This document shows, one piece after another, positions 14,037 to 22,456 of a stretch of DNA of 45,347 nt. The position numbers and the translations under genes were made by a program. Each line of letters opens with the position of its first letter. The first letter of the stretch is position 1. The notes beneath the pieces were generated by a model. The model made no database searches and had not been told where the DNA came from. It worked only from the letters and a program-made list of their open reading frames with translations. This DNA is from Ruminococcus sp. (GTDB taxonomy: Bacteria > Bacillota > Clostridia > Oscillospirales > Ruminococcaceae). Location of the stretch: contig JAJBTZ010000062.1 of NCBI GenBank assembly GCA_020860605.1, forward strand, positions 1 to 45,347, written 5' to 3'.

Positions 14037-15425
14037 TTATCTGCTCGACGCAACCTCCACCTGCGTCATCGAATTAATCTTCGTCCCGGTAAGCTCAACG
14101 AAGATGTACCAGTACGCCATATCATCGGTGGCGACCTCGGGGCGATCGTCATTGATGTAGATAGTATAGTCGCGGTCCTCATCTCTCGTGACGTCAGTGA
14201 CGTAGGGGTTGATGCTGCCACTGGGTTCTTCCAAAAGAACAAGAATCAGGTCATTAGTTTTAAACCACTCGTCAGAATATCTATAGGTCATCATCTCCCA
14301 TGTGGTGTCGACATACAGCGGGATCGAGAGGTCGAGCTCATCTTGGATGCTCTCGAGCTCCTCAGTTGAGCGGATCACCGCGTATTGCGGGAAGGTCGAA
14401 ATCGAGCCACCATTCTCGGCGGGAGCTGTGATGTAGTCGAAGTAGACCGAGCCGGTCGTGTACCACGGCTTCTCGCCGTCATAGTCGTACTCCTCACCAG
14501 CGAACTGGTAGCCGTAGACGCTCGAAATCGCGTCCAAGAGCTCTCCAGAGTCGGATGAGTAGCGGACGATGACGTTGTCCTTGAGATAAAAATGCGTTGG
14601 AGCAGCGTAGGCGATGCTGATTGTGGTGGATTCCCCAGCGTAGAAGTCGCCCAAAACCGAATATCTCGCAGCCTCATCCAATGCCTCGTACTCGTCCGGG
14701 TACTCCCAGAGGGATATGACCTCGCCGTTCGAGACAACCAGCAGGCAGGCAGTTTCGGTGTCCTTCAGGTAGTCCTGCCCGGTGCCGGAGGAGTATTTAT
14801 ACTCAACGCTATAGCCAGCGTCCCAGAGGGCATAGATCAGGTCGTTAGCGTAAGCGGGACGGAAATAGTCTGAGCCAGCGCCAGCGAATTCGGTGCCAAG
14901 AATCGAGTTGAAGTCCTGCAAAAACTCGCCCGTTTCAGAGCAGTAGAAGATGATGTTTGAGCCGTTCAGCCAGAAGTGGACGGGATAGACATATTCATAT
15001 TCGGTGACGGTGTCGTCACTGCCATAAAATGTAGTGCCAGAGCTGTCAAACTGAGAAGCAGCTTGTACAGCGTCCTCCTCCGAGTCGTACTCATAAATGT
15101 CGACATACTGGTCGTTCTCGAGGGTATATCCAGTTCCGCCGTTCGATTCGTAGCTCCTGGTGTCGAAGCTTCTCTCGGTGTAGGAGTAAGCCCCTTCAAA
15201 CACCGCGACGATATCCACTTTTTCAACGGTGGTCCCAGATACCACAACAGTGGTAATATTCTCAGTGCTCTCGGCAGCCTCCGTAGTGACCGAAGTCACG
15301 ACTTCAGCGTCTCCGCTGATGACAGTAGCCCCAGTAGTCACTTCGGGCTCGTTCTCCTGCGAGCCACATCCCACGAGTGACAAAAGCATGGCCAAAGCCA
15401 ATGTATAAGCTAAAATTTTCTTCAT
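14037..15425 (-). CDS. Lipoprotein with internal duplication, function unknown
   Basis: The 462-residue product begins with a lipoprotein signal (LLSLVGC, Cys20), then a Thr/Val/Glu-rich linker to about residue 70. Two related segments follow, around 145-180 (HFWLNGSNIIFYCSETGEFL) and 275-310 (HFYLKDNVIVRYSSDSGELL), each ending in FAG; they look like an internal duplication. The C-terminal third (about 345-455) contains NDLILVLLEEPSGSINPYV and DDMAYWYIFVEL, reminiscent of the PrcB C-terminal domain; this is a pattern resemblance only. AAGGAG precedes the ATG at 15425. It is surface-anchored, probably monocistronic, with a repeat in its upstream region. No enzyme motif is seen. Confidence 0.75.
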   Translation of the reverse strand: MKKILAYTLALAMLLSLVGCGSQENEPEVTTGATVISGDAEVVTSVTTEAAESTENITTVVVSGTTVEKVDIVAVFEGAYSYTERSFDTRSYESNGGTGYTLENDQYVDIYEYDSEEDAVQAASQFDSSGTTFYGSDDTVTEYEYVYPVHFWLNGSNIIFYCSETGEFLQDFNSILGTEFAGAGSDYFRPAYANDLIYALWDAGYSVEYKYSSGTGQDYLKDTETACLLVVSNGEVISLWEYPDEYEALDEAARYSVLGDFYAGESTTISIAYAAPTHFYLKDNVIVRYSSDSGELLDAISSVYGYQFAGEEYDYDGEKPWYTTGSVYFDYITAPAENGGSISTFPQYAVIRSTEELESIQDELDLSIPLYVDTTWEMMTYRYSDEWFKTNDLILVLLEEPSGSINPYVTDVTRDEDRDYTIYINDDRPEVATDDMAYWYIFVELTGTKINSMTQVEVASSR

Positions 15426-15466
15426 GCAGAATCTCTCCTTTCGCAGTTAACGCCGGCTTCGCCGGC

Positions 15467-15587
15467 GCCCTCTCAGTCACGCCTACGGCGTGCCAGCTCT
15501 CCCAAAGGGAGAGCCAAGGCTTTCGGAGGACGCGCTTCTTGGCTCCCCCTCTGGGGGAGCTGTCAGCCGAAGGCTGACTGAGAGGGC
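15467..15587. repeat. Intergenic repeat, family I, copy 3
   Basis: Shorter copy with the standard ends. The hairpin after the left end is ACGCCTACGGCGT and the one before the right end is AGCCGAAGGCT. GCCGGCTTCGCCGGC and TTCGCCGAAGGCGA flank it. Confidence 0.85.
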
Positions 15588-15673
15588 GCGCGACCGAAGG
15601 GAGCGCGGTTCGCCGAAGGCGAGCTGTCTTACCTATAATACACCTTTCCCACCCAAATTATTGCATAGTTTCG

Positions 15674-15705
15674 AAAAAAATCTGTCCCACAAATGTGAGA
15701 CAGAT
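15674..15705 (-). terminator. Intrinsic terminator on minus strand
   Basis: ATCTGTC/GACAGAT arms with an inner CACA/TGTG pair, then TTTTTTT on the minus strand. It lies 7 bases past the stop of the gene at 15712. Confidence 0.88.
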
Positions 15706-15711
15706 GAGGGG

Positions 15712-18270
15712 CTAAGTCCGTGATAGCGATTGCACAATCGCCGTAATCAGCGTCCATATGAGGCTGTAGACCAGCACCACCGTGGCGGTGAGGGTTCCGC
15801 CGAAGGAGCCTACTATGGCGAAGATGACGGCAAGAATGACGCCTAAGATCGAGGCGAGAGCCTGGATTGTCACGCCGACAACCGCCGAGCGCTGGAGCTT
15901 CTTCGTGCCACAGAGGAGCATTGCGAGCGAAGCGAACCTTCCCGAATAGATCATCGGTGACGACATCGAAGCGACATAGGAGGTCTGGGCGTCGTAGTCG
16001 GAGTGGTATCTGAACGGAAGGAGCTTGAATATCGTCGGCTTGGCCGAGAAGAGCTCCGAAAGCTTGGTGATGCTAAGGAGCGAATCGACGGATCTGAGAA
16101 TAACCGTGATGCCCTGCTTGTCGAGGTCTCTTAAAGCTCTCGAAACTGAAAGCGAAGCCTTCAGCCTCACGACGTAGATCATCGCAACAACTCCGCCAAT
16201 CGAGAGATAGACAATGCTGTCGCCCTTGGCGTATGAGGCCTCTTTCTCAGGAGTCGGAAGGCCTTCGATGGAATGGCTCTCCATGAGGGTGCGGTTTCCG
16301 AAGAGGACCCTCTGGTTCTCGATCCAGCCGGAAAGCCCAAGGCCATCCTCATAAATATAGCTCTCAACGGGGTAAAGCATCTCCGTTTTGCCCTTGATGG
16401 TCTTGTAAAATGCAGGCCTTAAGATGCTCTCAGTCTGGCAGCAGAGGGACGCAGCATAGAGGATTCCCTCCTCAATGGGGGTCTTTCTCACGGGCTTTAT
16501 ATTGACAATCTCGACCATTCCGTCAGGGAAGAGGTCGACAGCGTCGACAAGAACCGAGTTTGTGTCAGAGAACTTGTCGACGGCTGAGTAGCCGAGCATT
16601 ACTGCTGATGACTGCAAGTATTTCTTCGAACCCTTCGCAAGGGGAATGTTGGTGACGAGCATCATGCCCATCGCCGAGCAGAGCGCCATCGTTCCAGCAC
16701 CGCAGGAAAGGGCATAGTAGATTCTTGAAGTCGTGTCGGTGATCTCAATCGGATAGACAAAAGCTGTGATAACTCCGACAATTATCGAGATAACCGTCGC
16801 AATCGGGACGTAAATCTTGCAGAAGGAATCTGTGAGGTCGGCAGAGTAGCTGTTCTTAATAAAATCGGTGACGAATTCGGTCTTTCTCGAAGTTGAGAGG
16901 GAAGGGAAGTCTGTGAGAGCGCCCTTTGTGAACTTACTCGCAACCTCCTCGTCGTCAATATGCATAGCAGCATATTTCGAATAACCGCCGGAGATGTATC
17001 TGAAGTTTCGCTCCGTTCTGGTGACGATCAATAGCTTTCCGATGGTGTTGACTAAGAGCCCGAAGATCGAGACGCTGATATAGACGTTTGCGAGCCTCAT
17101 CTCGACGACTCCTGAGTCGGCCAGCAGCGCCACCGCCGAAATCAGACTGAATATCATCGAAATGGCTGCTAAGCTGTCGCTGTCCGCCTTCAGGGTGAAG
17201 AGCTTTTTTATTCCGACGGATATGACCGTGTAGGAAACGAAGCAGGCGACGAGCCCCAAAATAACGTTTGCGAAGACGTATGAGGTCGCCTGAGTGAGAA
17301 TCGGAATAAGTGTCAGCCCCATGTCGGTCGCAATCGTTATGTATGCTGACAAAAGGGAAGTGATAACCAAAGCGCAGAGCCTTACGACGAGGCTTGATTT
17401 GAGGGACGAAATGCTTTTCGCCATATCCTGAGCCTGATCGAAGCTCTCGAAATCGGCGACGGAGTTCTTCTCCGGCTTTTTCTCCTCCTCGGTCTCCTCG
17501 ATGAACTGCTTGACTCTCTCGCGTCGCTTGGCGTTGAGGTATGCAAGGCGCTCCTCCTCGGTGGCGTTTTCGTCAAGGCCAACCTCGGTGTTCGGGATGA
17601 TTTTTTTCTCCATCCCAAGGTCGATGTCCTCGATTGAAGCCCGGTTGACCGGGTCGACGTTCTGCCTCTTCGGCTTCGGAGCTCCACGCTCGCTCTTGAG
17701 CTTCAGGAGGTCCTGCATTATCATTTCATCGGCGTTCTTGCCGGTTATAGGATGGATTTCAGGCTCACTTGAGGATGATTTCTTTGGAGCTTGCTCGTGA
17801 GCAGGCTCCGGCTCCGGCTCTTTTACTGGTTCTGGAGCAGGCTCTGGTTGAGGCTGTGGCTGAGGCTCTGCCTTCTCAAGAGCCTTCTCCATCTCGACGG
17901 TGCCCTGAACGGTTTCCTTGCCGTGTCTTAAGTCGAGTGACTCCGCCAGGTCCTCGTGGGCCTCTGGCATCAGCGACTCCATCGCCTCCTGGGCGGTTTG
18001 TTCGGGAGAATCCGGCTCGAAGGGATACCTCGGTTTCGGAGCGTCAGTTGAGGCGACCGCCTCGTCCAGAAGGGACGGGTCGAAGACAAAGCTGTTGTCG
18101 CCGACCTCTAAAACGTCCTCGATGACCTCGGTCTTCTTCGAAACGGTGGATTTTGGAGTGCCGTTCAGAATGGCATCGAGGTCAAAGGAATCATCGGATA
18201 CCGTCTTTCCTGCTGTTTTATTTGCATATTCTTCGAGTATGTCCTCGACTGACAGATTTTTATCAGACAT
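15712..18270 (-). CDS. Degenerate P-type-ATPase-like membrane protein
   Basis: The 852-residue product has an acidic, low-complexity N-terminal half (1 to about 290) with a Pro/Glu/Gln stretch near 134-170. A membrane region and a fold that follows P1B-type ATPases come next: a helix in the CPx position (here SCGAGTMAL, near 521), a segment in the phosphorylation position reading SVLVDAVDLFPDG (near 575) where active enzymes read DKTGT, a nucleotide-domain-like GLSGW...VLFGN (near 650), and VILRSVDSL (near 725) where TGD is expected. The Asp is kept but KTGT, CPC and TGD are lost. It is therefore probably a pseudo-ATPase with a structural or regulatory role. GGAGGT precedes the ATG. It follows rlmB by 42 bases. 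Confidence 0.7.
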   Translation of the reverse strand: MSDKNLSVEDILEEYANKTAGKTVSDDSFDLDAILNGTPKSTVSKKTEVIEDVLEVGDNSFVFDPSLLDEAVASTDAPKPRYPFEPDSPEQTAQEAMESLMPEAHEDLAESLDLRHGKETVQGTVEMEKALEKAEPQPQPQPEPAPEPVKEPEPEPAHEQAPKKSSSSEPEIHPITGKNADEMIMQDLLKLKSERGAPKPKRQNVDPVNRASIEDIDLGMEKKIIPNTEVGLDENATEEERLAYLNAKRRERVKQFIEETEEEKKPEKNSVADFESFDQAQDMAKSISSLKSSLVVRLCALVITSLLSAYITIATDMGLTLIPILTQATSYVFANVILGLVACFVSYTVISVGIKKLFTLKADSDSLAAISMIFSLISAVALLADSGVVEMRLANVYISVSIFGLLVNTIGKLLIVTRTERNFRYISGGYSKYAAMHIDDEEVASKFTKGALTDFPSLSTSRKTEFVTDFIKNSYSADLTDSFCKIYVPIATVISIIVGVITAFVYPIEITDTTSRIYYALSCGAGTMALCSAMGMMLVTNIPLAKGSKKYLQSSAVMLGYSAVDKFSDTNSVLVDAVDLFPDGMVEIVNIKPVRKTPIEEGILYAASLCCQTESILRPAFYKTIKGKTEMLYPVESYIYEDGLGLSGWIENQRVLFGNRTLMESHSIEGLPTPEKEASYAKGDSIVYLSIGGVVAMIYVVRLKASLSVSRALRDLDKQGITVILRSVDSLLSITKLSELFSAKPTIFKLLPFRYHSDYDAQTSYVASMSSPMIYSGRFASLAMLLCGTKKLQRSAVVGVTIQALASILGVILAVIFAIVGSFGGTLTATVVLVYSLIWTLITAIVQSLSRT

Positions 18271-18312
18271 TTTGACCTCCAGGAAAATTTATATAGAAAC
18301 TGAGTATTTATA

Positions 18313-19179
18313 CTATTTGACAGACCGCTGCCTGAGAACCTCATACATAAAGATTCCCGCTGCGACAGAGGCATTGAGGGAATTGACCTTCCCCTTAAGA
18401 GGCAGGCTCAGCATGAAGTCGCACTTCTCGCTGACAAGCCTTCCCATTCCTTCGCCTTCAGAGCCGATAACAAGGCCTATGGGCCCAGTCAGGTTTGCCT
18501 TGTCATACTGCTCGCCCTTGGCGTCGGTTCCGTAAATCCAGACCCCGTTCTCCTTCAGCTCGTCGATAGCTGCCGGGATGTTGGGAACTCTGGCGACTGG
18601 AAGCCAGCTTGCAGCACCAGCCGAAGTCTTGTAAACTGTGCCACTCAGAGACGCCGAACGCCTCTTCGGGATGATAATCCCGTGAGCGCCGGAGCACTCA
18701 GCGGTCCTTATGATCGCTCCCAGGTTATGAGGGTCGTTAATCTCGTCGCAGATGATTATAAATGGGTCCTCACCACGGCTCTTTGCAAGCGCAAGTATAT
18801 CAGAAATTTCAACATACCTAGCACATGCCCCCATTGCGACAACGCCCTGGTGGTTAGTCATGCGGGACATCGCCGTCAGCTTCTCGTGGCTGACCTGCTT
18901 GACGACTATGCTTCGCTCTTTAGCGAGCCCGACAATCACCGAGATGGAGCCGGTGGCTTCCTTATCGATATAAATCGTATCGATCGGCTTCTCAGCCTTC
19001 AGAGCCTCGATAACCGGGTTCCTGCCGACAATCATCTCTACGGGATAGTCCTCTTCTTCGTTGATTTCCTCGCGCTTGTCGCGCCTTTCAGGCTTCTTTG
19101 AGTCGGATTTCCTATAATTTGTATATTTCTTATCGCCACTGTGGCCGTTATTTCTCTTGTAATTACTGTTTTTGTCCAT
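18313..19179 (-). CDS. rlmB: 23S rRNA (guanosine-2'-O-)-methyltransferase, TrmH/SpoU family
   Basis: RlmB-type enzymes methylate a ribose in 23S rRNA using S-adenosylmethionine. The 288-residue product has a basic, low-complexity N-terminal tail (1-40), a substrate-binding domain (VGRNPVIEALK from about 51) and a C-terminal SPOUT knot. The three SpoU motifs are present: INDPHNLGAIIRTAECSG, GLVIGSEGEGMGRLV and LPLKGKVNSLNASVAAGI. AGGGG lies 7 bases before the ATG. It is the first gene of a probable two-gene unit with the pseudo-P-type ATPase. The family has several tRNA- and rRNA-specific members, so the exact target is inferred. Confidence 0.9.
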   Translation of the reverse strand: MDKNSNYKRNNGHSGDKKYTNYRKSDSKKPERRDKREEINEEEDYPVEMIVGRNPVIEALKAEKPIDTIYIDKEATGSISVIVGLAKERSIVVKQVSHEKLTAMSRMTNHQGVVAMGACARYVEISDILALAKSRGEDPFIIICDEINDPHNLGAIIRTAECSGAHGIIIPKRRSASLSGTVYKTSAGAASWLPVARVPNIPAAIDELKENGVWIYGTDAKGEQYDKANLTGPIGLVIGSEGEGMGRLVSEKCDFMLSLPLKGKVNSLNASVAAGIFMYEVLRQRSVK

Positions 19180-19211
19180 ATTCTGACCCCTACATATATT
19201 TATACGAAACT

Positions 19212-19217
19212 ATTATA
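19212..19217 (-). promoter_or_regulatory. Probable extended -10 promoter for rlmB
   Basis: On the minus strand TGATATAAT, an extended -10 box, lies about 33 bases before the rlmB start. The -35 region is weak. Confidence 0.45.
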
Positions 19218-19347
19218 TCACATGTAGGCCGCAAATAAAAGCACTTTTTCAAATATTTTTTGCATTTTTCGGGAAGTAAAAACACTTAAGAAAGAATATA
19301 CGAGCTTGATGCATATCAGTCCGAAATTTCTCCCCTGAAAAAGATAA

Positions 19348-19560
19348 AACCCGCAAAGCTGCGGGTTCTTGGCTCAAAAGTTATTCTAAAATCGGACTTA
19401 TAAATCCATTTAAACGATTCGACAAAACCCGCTTAAAACCGACATCTTGAAAAATCTAGGTAAGGGAAACAGCCCAAAACCGCGTGTATATCTTAAATAT
19501 ACGCCCCGTAAACCTGGTCCCTTATGTTCGGTTTAAAACCAAATCGCGCTAAACCGCCAA
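19348..19560 (-). ncRNA. Candidate structured RNA ending in a terminator
   Basis: There is no reading frame here, yet nested pairings occur. AAACCGACAT (19436-19445) pairs with ATGTTCGGTTT (19524-19534, one bulge), TAAGGGA (19461-19467) with TCCCTTA (19518-19524, sharing the end base), and GCGTGTATAT with ATATACGC at the tip. On the minus strand the segment ends in AACCCGCA-GCTT-TGCGGGTT then TTATCTTTTT (19348-19367), a terminator. The result is a rod with internal loops about 200 nt long, a size that would suit a 6S-type RNA, but I recognise no known core sequence. 19561-19660 holds further imperfect hairpins (TTTTCAA/TTGAAAA with CTTTC/GAAAG). Confidence 0.4.
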
Positions 19561-19743
19561 TTTCTCAACTTTTAAACGGAGTTTTCAACGCGAAAGCTTA
19601 ATTTAAGTTCCAATTTTCAACACTTTCAACAGAGTTTTAAACAAGAAAGTTGAAAATGGGGTATACGGAGGGTATTATTTGTCGCCTTCGGCGACAACGA
19701 CTTGGATGACGCCAAGTCGGCAAGTTCGGCTTCGCCGAACTTG

Positions 19744-19864
19744 CACCCCTCAGTCGCCCTTCGGGCGCCAGCTCCCCTAAGCGTAGGGGAGCCTAGATTC
19801 CGCACTTTTAGCCTCTCCTAAGCTTAGGAGAGGGGGACCGCTGGCGAAGCCAGTGGTGGAGTGG
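19744..19864. repeat. Intergenic repeat, family II copy
   Basis: CACCCCTCAGTC, a GCCCTTCGGGC hairpin and CAGCTCCCC...GGGGAGCC, then GCCTCTCC...GGAGAGGGGGACCGC, a CTGGCGAAGCCAG hairpin and GTGGTGGAGTGG. Flanking palindromes GTCGCC-TTCG-GCGAC and CGCCCGCC-GAAG-GCGGGCG sit on either side (19681-19693 and 19866-19886). Confidence 0.75.
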
Positions 19865-19886
19865 TCGCCCGCCGAAGGCGGGCGTT

Positions 19887-21095
19887 TCACTTAAACTCCC
19901 ACTCATTCCATCCCTTCGTCATATCCACCGAGAAGTAATACTCCCACTCGCCGGTGTCGGAGTCCTTTTCGAGCCAGATGTAGTATATTTTGTCCGTATT
20001 GTTCACGCGGAATTCAGCGCGGACGACGAGGAAGTTCTTCTCATCCCAGCTCCAGCCTCGAAGGAAGTTATTATACCTGTTTGACTCGATGACCTGCCTC
20101 GTTTCCGTATAGTCCACCTTGGCGCCGTAGATGATTATCTGGTTGCCATCCTCGAAGTTGGAGTTTATCAGCCAGGTAAGCGCTGCGCTTACCACGTATG
20201 CTTCCGGCGTGGAGGCGGTTTCGGAAACCTCCGAATAGGTGACAAATACGTATTCAAACATCTCGTCCGTGTCCGCTTCGTAGCAGGACCACTCGCCAGC
20301 GGTGGTCGAGCTCTCCTCAATCAACAGCCAGACCGATTGATAACCACTCTCACGGTCGGTCAAGCTCTCATCATACTCAGCGTAGAACTCCGCATAGTAA
20401 ACGACGAAGTTGTAAATCCGTATATTTTCGGAATTGTACCATACCCGCCCGTATTTGTTCGCATAGTTCTCATTCATAGCTGCTGCGGTCTTGTCGTAAT
20501 CAAGAACACACCCAAGCAGCTCAAACTCTTCGACATAGTCCTCGCTCGAGAACTCATCGAAATACTCCATAGCAGCCTGATACGATTCCACATCGTCCTT
20601 GCACCAGCCATCATAACCGACGCCATCCACGTTGAAGAGCCCTAAGTATGTACACTGATAGTCTGAGTCGATGTCGGAATTGTAGTAGAGCACCCAGAGG
20701 TCGTTCACCTCGTCATACTCCATCCAATACCAGTTTGCCAGATAGCCATCGGTGTTGTGGGAGATTGCGTGGTAGTAGACCTCGTAATACTCGGCATAGA
20801 CGACGACAAAGTTGTCTTCGTTCCATTCCCGTTCGTCAACAAGTTCGGTCTCTTCCGAAAGCACCCTCGCCGTTTCTTCTTCATCAATCTCAGCGCCGTA
20901 GATTTCAAGATTTATAACATAGCTGAGATCTGAGCGGTTCCGAAGAAGATTCGTGACCGAAGTCACAGGGTCGTCTGTGGGAGACTGGTTCGCGGTTTCA
21001 TAAGAGTAGGATTTACTCGAATAAACCGCCATCGCCGACACCACCGCCAGCGCCACGACAACAGCAGCAATAAGCACCGACCTAAGACTTACCAT
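19887..21095 (-). CDS. Anti-sigma-like single-pass membrane protein, apparent N-terminal frameshift
   Basis: The open frame (402 residues from the ATG at 21095) starts just before a membrane helix (VLIAAVVVALAVVSAMAVY) and carries three related extracellular segments with VVYAEY-type strands and W-x-x-Y ends (near 90-140, 225-275 and 350-395). It is a paralogue of the next gene upstream. The ATG at 21095 has no ribosome site. The sequence just upstream in the same frame still encodes a homologous N-terminus (DIDDKYISHARSIRPKRM), while the well-placed ATG at 21190 (after AGGAGT) is one base out of frame. A single-base deletion near 21174 explains this. It could be a pseudogene, a sequencing error or a real frameshift. 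Confidence 0.65.
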   Translation of the reverse strand: MVSLRSVLIAAVVVALAVVSAMAVYSSKSYSYETANQSPTDDPVTSVTNLLRNRSDLSYVINLEIYGAEIDEEETARVLSEETELVDEREWNEDNFVVVYAEYYEVYYHAISHNTDGYLANWYWMEYDEVNDLWVLYYNSDIDSDYQCTYLGLFNVDGVGYDGWCKDDVESYQAAMEYFDEFSSEDYVEEFELLGCVLDYDKTAAAMNENYANKYGRVWYNSENIRIYNFVVYYAEFYAEYDESLTDRESGYQSVWLLIEESSTTAGEWSCYEADTDEMFEYVFVTYSEVSETASTPEAYVVSAALTWLINSNFEDGNQIIIYGAKVDYTETRQVIESNRYNNFLRGWSWDEKNFLVVRAEFRVNNTDKIYYIWLEKDSDTGEWEYYFSVDMTKGWNEWEFK

Positions 21096-21205
21096 CCTCT
21101 TAGGCCTGATGCTCCTTGCATGAGAGATATATTTGTCATCAATATCATTAAGAGCTCTAAGATGCTCTCGGATACATCTCTTGAATCCATGGGTTACTCC
21201 TGTTT

Positions 21206-22456
21206 TTAGTCTGTATCTTTATATAAAAATCTCGACTTGGTCGCCGTGATGTCGGTCATCGAGTAGCATGACCATTCATTGGTTTCTGTGTCTCTTTCCA
21301 TCCAGAGGGAAGCGATTACATCGTCGGCCCCGCCGTCAGAGTATATGATTTGGTACTCGGCATAGATAATGTAGAAGGTCTTGTCGGCTCTGCTCCAGCC
21401 TCGCTCTTCAGCAAGGGGGTTCGAACCGTCGATAAGCACCAGACGGGTCTGGTCGCTGTCGACCTTTGAACCGTATATACAGACGCTTTCAATGCTTTCG
21501 TCTTCGGCTAATGCCTCAATAGCCTCAAGTGCTGCAGCCTGAGCCCTCTCATCTTGATCTGGCTGAGCTTCACGGGTTACATACACATATTCGAGCTCCA
21601 CATCGGTGTCCGCCTTATAGCAAGCCCACTCACCAGTGTCTTCATCTTTCTCCATCCAGAGCCACACAGCCGAATTTTCGTAGTCGGCACAATATTCCAC
21701 ATAGACAACATAGAAGGTGTAGTCGTAACTCGGAATCTGCGTCAAATGCCAGTCACGCTCTTCGGCAAGCTCGGGATAATCTCTGATAACCTCGAGAGCC
21801 TTGGAATAGTCAAACTTGTACCCGAAAATCTCGACATCGGAGAAGTTTTCTTCGAGATACGTTGTCGCAGCATTGTAAGCAGCAACGTCGTCCTTTGTCC
21901 AGCGACTGTGACCATTCGGCTCAAAGATGCCACGGAATTCGATACCGTTCCTGCTGTCATAGTAGAGCCATTCGCCTGACGATTCGACCTTTTCCATCCA
22001 GAACCACGCTGCCGTATAACCATCGTCGTACGGCGATAAATCGTGATTATATTCGACATAGTATTCCATATACACTATGGCAAAAGTGTCGGTACTCCAT
22101 CCACGCTCTTCGATTATTTCTCCCCAGCTTTCGATTGAAAGAATTCTCTCGGTTTCTTCCTCATCAACCATACCGCCGTAAACCTCGACTGTTATTGCGT
22201 AATCCTTGTCAATCTGATTTTCGATAATATTCAAAGCTGACTCAACAGCGTCATTAGTCGGAGATTGATAGAACAGATCATGAAAGCTGTCAGAGGTTAC
22301 GGTGAGGGCACATACTGTCGCCACCACCACAATCACCGCTGCAATCAGCACTCTTCTTATATTCACAACCCGCTTGCGGTTAATATTCATGGCGTGGAGG
22401 ATATATTCGTCCTTGATGTCGCCGAGAGCGTTTAAGATATTAATGGCGGTAGTCAT
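21206..22456 (-). CDS. Anti-sigma-like single-pass membrane protein
   Basis: The 416-residue product starts inside the sigma factor gene (17-base overlap), a classic sigma/anti-sigma arrangement. A cytoplasmic tail (1-34: INILNALGDIKDEYILHAM) precedes one membrane helix (about 36-53, VLIAAVIVVVATVCALTV). Three related extracellular segments follow, each with a VVYVEY-like strand and a (W)xWMEKDxxTGEW motif, near residues 118-165, 237-285 and 360-400. No enzyme residues are seen. By position it should hold the sigma factor at the membrane and sense an external signal; the extracellular repeat is not a domain I can name. Confidence 0.75.
   Translation of the reverse strand: MTTAINILNALGDIKDEYILHAMNINRKRVVNIRRVLIAAVIVVVATVCALTVTSDSFHDLFYQSPTNDAVESALNIIENQIDKDYAITVEVYGGMVDEEETERILSIESWGEIIEERGWSTDTFAIVYMEYYVEYNHDLSPYDDGYTAAWFWMEKVESSGEWLYYDSRNGIEFRGIFEPNGHSRWTKDDVAAYNAATTYLEENFSDVEIFGYKFDYSKALEVIRDYPELAEERDWHLTQIPSYDYTFYVVYVEYCADYENSAVWLWMEKDEDTGEWACYKADTDVELEYVYVTREAQPDQDERAQAAALEAIEALAEDESIESVCIYGSKVDSDQTRLVLIDGSNPLAEERGWSRADKTFYIIYAEYQIIYSDGGADDVIASLWMERDTETNEWSCYSMTDITATKSRFLYKDTD

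Noticed and set aside
19461-19524. Short similarity of TAAGGGAAACAGCCC...GGTCCCTT to a segment of 23S rRNA
   Set aside because: Only about 15 bases match from memory and the middle is unrelated; no rRNA gene is present. Treated as part of a candidate structured RNA instead.
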